DNA from: Castellaniella denitrificans | Lineage (GTDB): Bacteria; Pseudomonadota; Gammaproteobacteria; Burkholderiales; Burkholderiaceae_B | Direction: 5' to 3' | DNA length: 64,000 bases | Assembly (NCBI RefSeq): GCF_042653765.1 | Contig: NZ_JBHSEZ010000029.1 | Coordinates: 1-64,000, forward strand | Part shown: in pieces, positions 60,873 to 64,000 of the stretch | Position numbering within the stretch: position 1 is the stretch's first letter | Layout of the letters: each line of letters opens with the position of its first letter | Program-made: the position numbers and the translations under genes | Notes under the pieces: model-generated | The model's database searches: none | What the model saw: the letters and a program-made list of their open reading frames with translations, nothing else | Told to the model about the DNA's origin: nothing

Positions 60873-62810
60873 CTAATCCCGGATCTGCCCCACGCAGGCC
60901 ACGACATCCGGGCCATAGGTTTCCAGCTTGCGCGCACCCACGCCGCTGACGCCGGCCAGGGCGTCCAGGCTGTCGGGATTGCGCAGGGCGATCTCGCGCA
61001 GCGTGGCGTCGTGGAAGATCACGTAGGCCGGCACATTGTGTTCGCGGGCCGTGCGCGCGCGCCAGGCGCGCAGGTGCTCGAAGCGCGCCAGGGCGTCGGG
61101 CGGCAGGGCATCCAGCTGCGCGGCCGTGGTGGTGCGCTGGCGGCCGGGCTTGGCGCGCTTGACCGCCACGGGGCGCAGCATCAGGGTGCGCTCGCCCTTC
61201 AGCACGGCGCGGCTCGCCTCGGTCAGCGCCAGGGTGCCGTAGCCTTCCAGGTCCACTGTCAGCAGGCCCAGGGCCAGTGCCTGGCGCAGGATGCCGCGCC
61301 AGGCGTCCGCCGTCAGGTCCGCGCCCACGCCGAAGACGCTGAGCGTGTCGTGCCCGTGCTGTTTCACCCGGTCGGTCATCTGGCCGCGCAGGACGTCGAT
61401 CAGGTGGCCGCCGCCGAAGCGCTGGCCGCGTTCGCGCATCAGTCGGTAGACGGCCGACAGCAGCTTCTGCACGGCCACCGTGCCGTCCCAGGCGGCGGGC
61501 GGTTCCAGGCAGGTGTCGCAGTTGCCGCAGGGCTCGATCGTCTGGCCGAAATAGGCCAGCAGGTCCTGGCGCCGGCAGGTGACGGTCTCGCACAGGGCCA
61601 GCATGGCGTCCAGCTGGCGCATCTGGCGGCGCTGGTGCAGGGCGTCGCCCTCGGAATCGTCGATCATGCGCCGCTGCTGCACCACGTCCTGCAGGCCGTA
61701 GGCCAGCCAGGCGTCGGCGGGCAGGCCGTCGCGTCCCGCGCGGCCGGTCTCCTGGTAGTAGCCCTCGACGGATTTGGGCAGGTCGATGTGGGCGACGAAG
61801 CGCACGTCGGGCTTGTTGACCCCCATGCCGAAGGCGATGGTGGCGACCATGACGATGCCGTCCTCGCGCAGGAACCGGGCCTGGTGCTCGGCGCGGGTCC
61901 GGGCGTCCAGTCCGGCGTGGTAGGGCAGGGCGGCGATGCCGTTGCGCGACAGGAATTCCGCCGTCTGCTCGACGCGCGAGCGCGACAGGGCGTAGACGAT
62001 GCCGCATTCCCCGGCGTGCTCGGCGCGGATGAAGTCCAGCAACTGGCGCCGCACCTCGTGCTTTTCGACGATGCTGTAGCGGATGTTGGGCCGGTCGAAG
62101 CTGGCGACGAACTGCGGGGCGGCGTCCAGCGACAGGCAGGCGACGATGTCGACGCGCGTGGCGGCGGTGGCGGTGGCGGTCAGGGCGACGCGCGGCACCC
62201 CGGGCCAGCGCTCGGCCAGCAGCTTCAGTTCCTGGTATTCCGGGCGGAAGTCGTGGCCCCATTGGGATACGCAGTGGGCCTCGTCGATGGCGAACAGGGC
62301 GATGCGCCCGCTGTCCAGCAGTTCCAGGCAGCGCGGGGTCAGCAGGCGTTCCGGGGCCACGTACAGCAGGTCCAGCTCGCCGCGCACGAAGGCGCGCTCG
62401 ACCTCGCGGGCCTGGCCGGGCGTCTGCGACGAATTCAGGAAGGCGGCGCGCACGCCCAGTTCGAGCAGGGCGTCGACCTGGTCCTGCATCAGGGCGATCA
62501 AGGGCGAGATGACCACGCCCGTGCCCGGGCGCACCAGGGCCGGGATCTGATAGCACAGGGACTTGCCGCCGCCCGTGGGCATCAGCACCAGTGCGTCGCC
62601 GCCGCCGATGATGTGTTCGATGACGGCCTGCTGCTCGCCCCGGAAGGCGTCGTAGCCGAAGACCTCGCGCAGGGCGTCCAGGGCGTTCGCGTAGCGCGGC
62701 GGTTGCGCGGGCGCCGCGTCGCGCGGCCCGGCCGCCCGGCCGCCGCCGGGCGAGGCCGCCACGGGCTGGCCGTCCTCGTCCCAGAAGGGGATCGGGTCCT
62801 CGTCGTGCAT
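60873..62810 (-). CDS. recQ: ATP-dependent DNA helicase RecQ
   Basis: A 645-residue RecQ with full domain layout: helicase core (about 45-375) with Walker A PTGGGKS and DEAH box in FAIDEAHCVSQWGH, RQC domain with a zinc-binding Cys cluster (CETVTCRR...CGNCDTC), winged helix, and a C-terminal HRDC domain (about 560-640). It unwinds recombination intermediates. The ATG at 62810, with GAGGAC six bases upstream, is preferred to a TTG at 62822 overlapping ruvA. It is downstream of ruvA in the same direction. Confidence 0.96.
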   Translation of the reverse strand: MHDEDPIPFWDEDGQPVAASPGGGRAAGPRDAAPAQPPRYANALDALREVFGYDAFRGEQQAVIEHIIGGGDALVLMPTGGGKSLCYQIPALVRPGTGVVISPLIALMQDQVDALLELGVRAAFLNSSQTPGQAREVERAFVRGELDLLYVAPERLLTPRCLELLDSGRIALFAIDEAHCVSQWGHDFRPEYQELKLLAERWPGVPRVALTATATAATRVDIVACLSLDAAPQFVASFDRPNIRYSIVEKHEVRRQLLDFIRAEHAGECGIVYALSRSRVEQTAEFLSRNGIAALPYHAGLDARTRAEHQARFLREDGIVMVATIAFGMGVNKPDVRFVAHIDLPKSVEGYYQETGRAGRDGLPADAWLAYGLQDVVQQRRMIDDSEGDALHQRRQMRQLDAMLALCETVTCRRQDLLAYFGQTIEPCGNCDTCLEPPAAWDGTVAVQKLLSAVYRLMRERGQRFGGGHLIDVLRGQMTDRVKQHGHDTLSVFGVGADLTADAWRGILRQALALGLLTVDLEGYGTLALTEASRAVLKGERTLMLRPVAVKRAKPGRQRTTTAAQLDALPPDALARFEHLRAWRARTAREHNVPAYVIFHDATLREIALRNPDSLDALAGVSGVGARKLETYGPDVVACVGQIRD

Positions 62811-62818
62811 GTCGGTCC

Positions 62819-63403
62819 TCAACCCCTGGCCAGGGCCTTCAGGGCCTGGCGGATGCCGTCGGACACGCTCAGGCCTTCGGGCAGGGCGGCCATGGCGCGA
62901 CGGGCCTCGGCGGCGGAATAGCCCAGGGCTTCCAGGGCGTTGAGCACGTCGTTGCCGCCGGCGGCGGACGGCGCGCCGTCCGGCCGCGCCGCGCCCGGCA
63001 CCGCGCCGAGCTTGTCGCGCAGTTCCAGCAGCAGGCGTTCGGCGGTCTTCTTGCCGATGCCGGGCACCTTCACCAGGCGGCCGGATTCCTGGCGCTCGAC
63101 CGCGTCGGCCAGGTCTTCGACGCTCAGGCCCGACAGCACGGACAGGGCCGTGCGCGCGCCGATGCCGCTGACCTTGATCAGCGCCCGGAAGGCGGCGCGC
63201 TCGGCCGGTGTGGCGAAGCCGTACAGCACGTGGGCGTCCTCGCGGATCGCCAGGTGGGTGTGCAGGGTCACGGTCTGGCCCGCGGGGGGCAGCTTGTAGA
63301 GCGTGCTCATGGGCACGTCGATCTCGTAGCCCAGGCCGCCGGCCTGGACGCAGACCGTGGGGGGGGACAGCTCGATCAGGGTACCGGTGATGCGGCCGAT
63401 CAT
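62819..63403 (-). CDS. ruvA: Holliday junction DNA-binding protein RuvA
   Basis: A 194-residue tetrameric protein that holds the four-way junction for RuvB. It opens with MIGRITGTLIELSPPTV, has helix-hairpin-helix segments (LIKVSGIGARTALSVLSG and LVKVPGIGKKTAERLLLEL) and a C-terminal RuvB-binding domain (about 145-194). ruvB is not next to it but 14 kb away on the opposite strand. Confidence 0.97.
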   Translation of the reverse strand: MIGRITGTLIELSPPTVCVQAGGLGYEIDVPMSTLYKLPPAGQTVTLHTHLAIREDAHVLYGFATPAERAAFRALIKVSGIGARTALSVLSGLSVEDLADAVERQESGRLVKVPGIGKKTAERLLLELRDKLGAVPGAARPDGAPSAAGGNDVLNALEALGYSAAEARRAMAALPEGLSVSDGIRQALKALARG

Positions 63404-63464
63404 GTCGGACTCCGTCGTTCGGGTTGGATGCGGGCCTTGGGCCGCATGAGGGCGCGGGTTTTCA

Positions 63465-64000
63465 TCAGGACACCAGGCGTCCGGTGCGCAGGCGCCGCCG
63501 GCCCGTGGACAGGGTTTCGGGCGCCAGCGCCTGCAGCCGCACGGCCAGGGGCGCGCAGTGGGCGTGGCAGATGGCGCAGGCCAGCGCGTCGGCGGCGTCG
63601 GGGGCGGGCTCGCCGTCCAGCGACAGCAGGCGGCGCACCATGGCCTGGATCTGTTCCTTGGAGGCGCGTCCGGTGCCGACCACGGCCTTCTTGATCTGCA
63701 GCGCGGTGTATTCCTGCACGTCCAGGCCGCAGTCGGCCAGCGCGCACAGGGCGGCGCCGCGCGCCTGGCCCAGCAGCAGGGTCGAGGCCGGGTTGGCGTT
63801 CAGGAAGACTTTCTCCAGCGCCGCCTGGTCCGGCCTGACGTCGCGGGCGACCTCGCGCAGATTGTCCAGGATGACCTTGAGGCGCCCGTGCAGGGGCAGG
63901 GCGGGCGGCACGACGATGGTGCCGCTGGCCACGTAGCGCAGCCGCGCCCCCAGGGCTTCGATCACGCCGAAGCCCGTGCGCCGCAAACCCGGATCGACTC
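63465..64000 (-). CDS. ruvC: Holliday junction resolvase RuvC, start outside the window
   Basis: The frame begins beyond the right edge; the first codons seen read GVDPGLRRTGFG, so only a few N-terminal residues are missing. The first catalytic Asp (GVDPG) is present, as is the later Glu/Asp set including QIKKAVVGTGRASKEQI and DAADALACAICH. It cuts Holliday junctions bound by RuvAB. The 62-base gap to ruvA has no gene. Confidence 0.96.
   Translation of the reverse strand, partial: VDPGLRRTGFGVIEALGARLRYVASGTIVVPPALPLHGRLKVILDNLREVARDVRPDQAALEKVFLNANPASTLLLGQARGAALCALADCGLDVQEYTALQIKKAVVGTGRASKEQIQAMVRRLLSLDGEPAPDAADALACAICHAHCAPLAVRLQALAPETLSTGRRRLRTGRLVS

Noticed and set aside
60673..62556. 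Extension of the autotransporter frame upstream through recQ
   Set aside because: A proper signal peptide starts at 60672, and the upstream part is a shadow of recQ on the same strand in another frame.

Overview
The window is high-GC DNA of a betaproteobacterium. The gene set (glnS-minCDE, duplicated-length UvrA, fba-purC-purE-purK, modABC/modE, tcdA, EttA, split ruv genes) and codon use point to Burkholderiales, most likely Alcaligenaceae (Bordetella/Achromobacter/Castellaniella-like). That placement is inferred from gene content, not from a marker gene.

Layout. 0-6.6 kb: the C-terminal end of a giant RTX adhesin (LapA type), followed after two small toxin-antitoxin-like genes by lapG and lapD, the periplasmic protease and c-di-GMP receptor that control adhesin release. 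6.6-9 kb: tRNA-Arg(CCU), ybaK, a higBA module and xerD. 9-14 kb: molybdate uptake (modABC), its regulator modE, an SDR-type epimerase and mogA. 14-19 kb: fba, purCEK and a Sua5/TsaC tRNA-modification enzyme in one tightly packed run. 19-25.4 kb: MaoC-like protein, purU, flavin reductase, pdxH, chaC, tcdA, pabC and pabB. 25.4-31.1 kb: a 1,890-residue tandem UvrA. 31-39.7 kb: YceI protein, an unknown 42-residue basic protein with its own promoter and terminator, a glycosyltransferase, EttA, an isochorismatase-like hydrolase, a glycine-zipper lipoprotein, an acyl-CoA dehydrogenase behind a 24-bp palindromic operator, and an AEC transporter. 39.8-49 kb: minCDE, glnS, a cydAB-like pair, a ClC chloride channel and ruvB. 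49-58 kb: an accessory stretch with a second toxin-antitoxin pair, a degenerate repeat, a LysR regulator and a seven-gene catabolic/uptake operon. 58-64 kb: a truncated gene, a repeat-rich autotransporter, recQ, ruvA and the start-truncated ruvC.

The most interesting system is the LysR-linked operon at 51-57.8 kb: ureohydrolase, aspartate ammonia-lyase, a four-component polar-amino-acid ABC transporter and a DUF6282 metal hydrolase. Together they could import a guanidino compound of aspartate (for example guanidinosuccinate), remove urea to give aspartate, and deaminate it to fumarate. This is a prediction from gene content. Its right edge cuts off the 3' end of a neighbouring gene, and it lies between ruvB and ruvA, which are usually adjacent.

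Other points: the CydA-like protein has lost all three canonical heme ligands; a two-hairpin repeat occurs at least three times, always between convergent genes; and the protein at 2.86 kb looks like a TumE toxin remnant fused in frame to its TumA antitoxin. No CRISPR array, rRNA or intact insertion sequence was seen.
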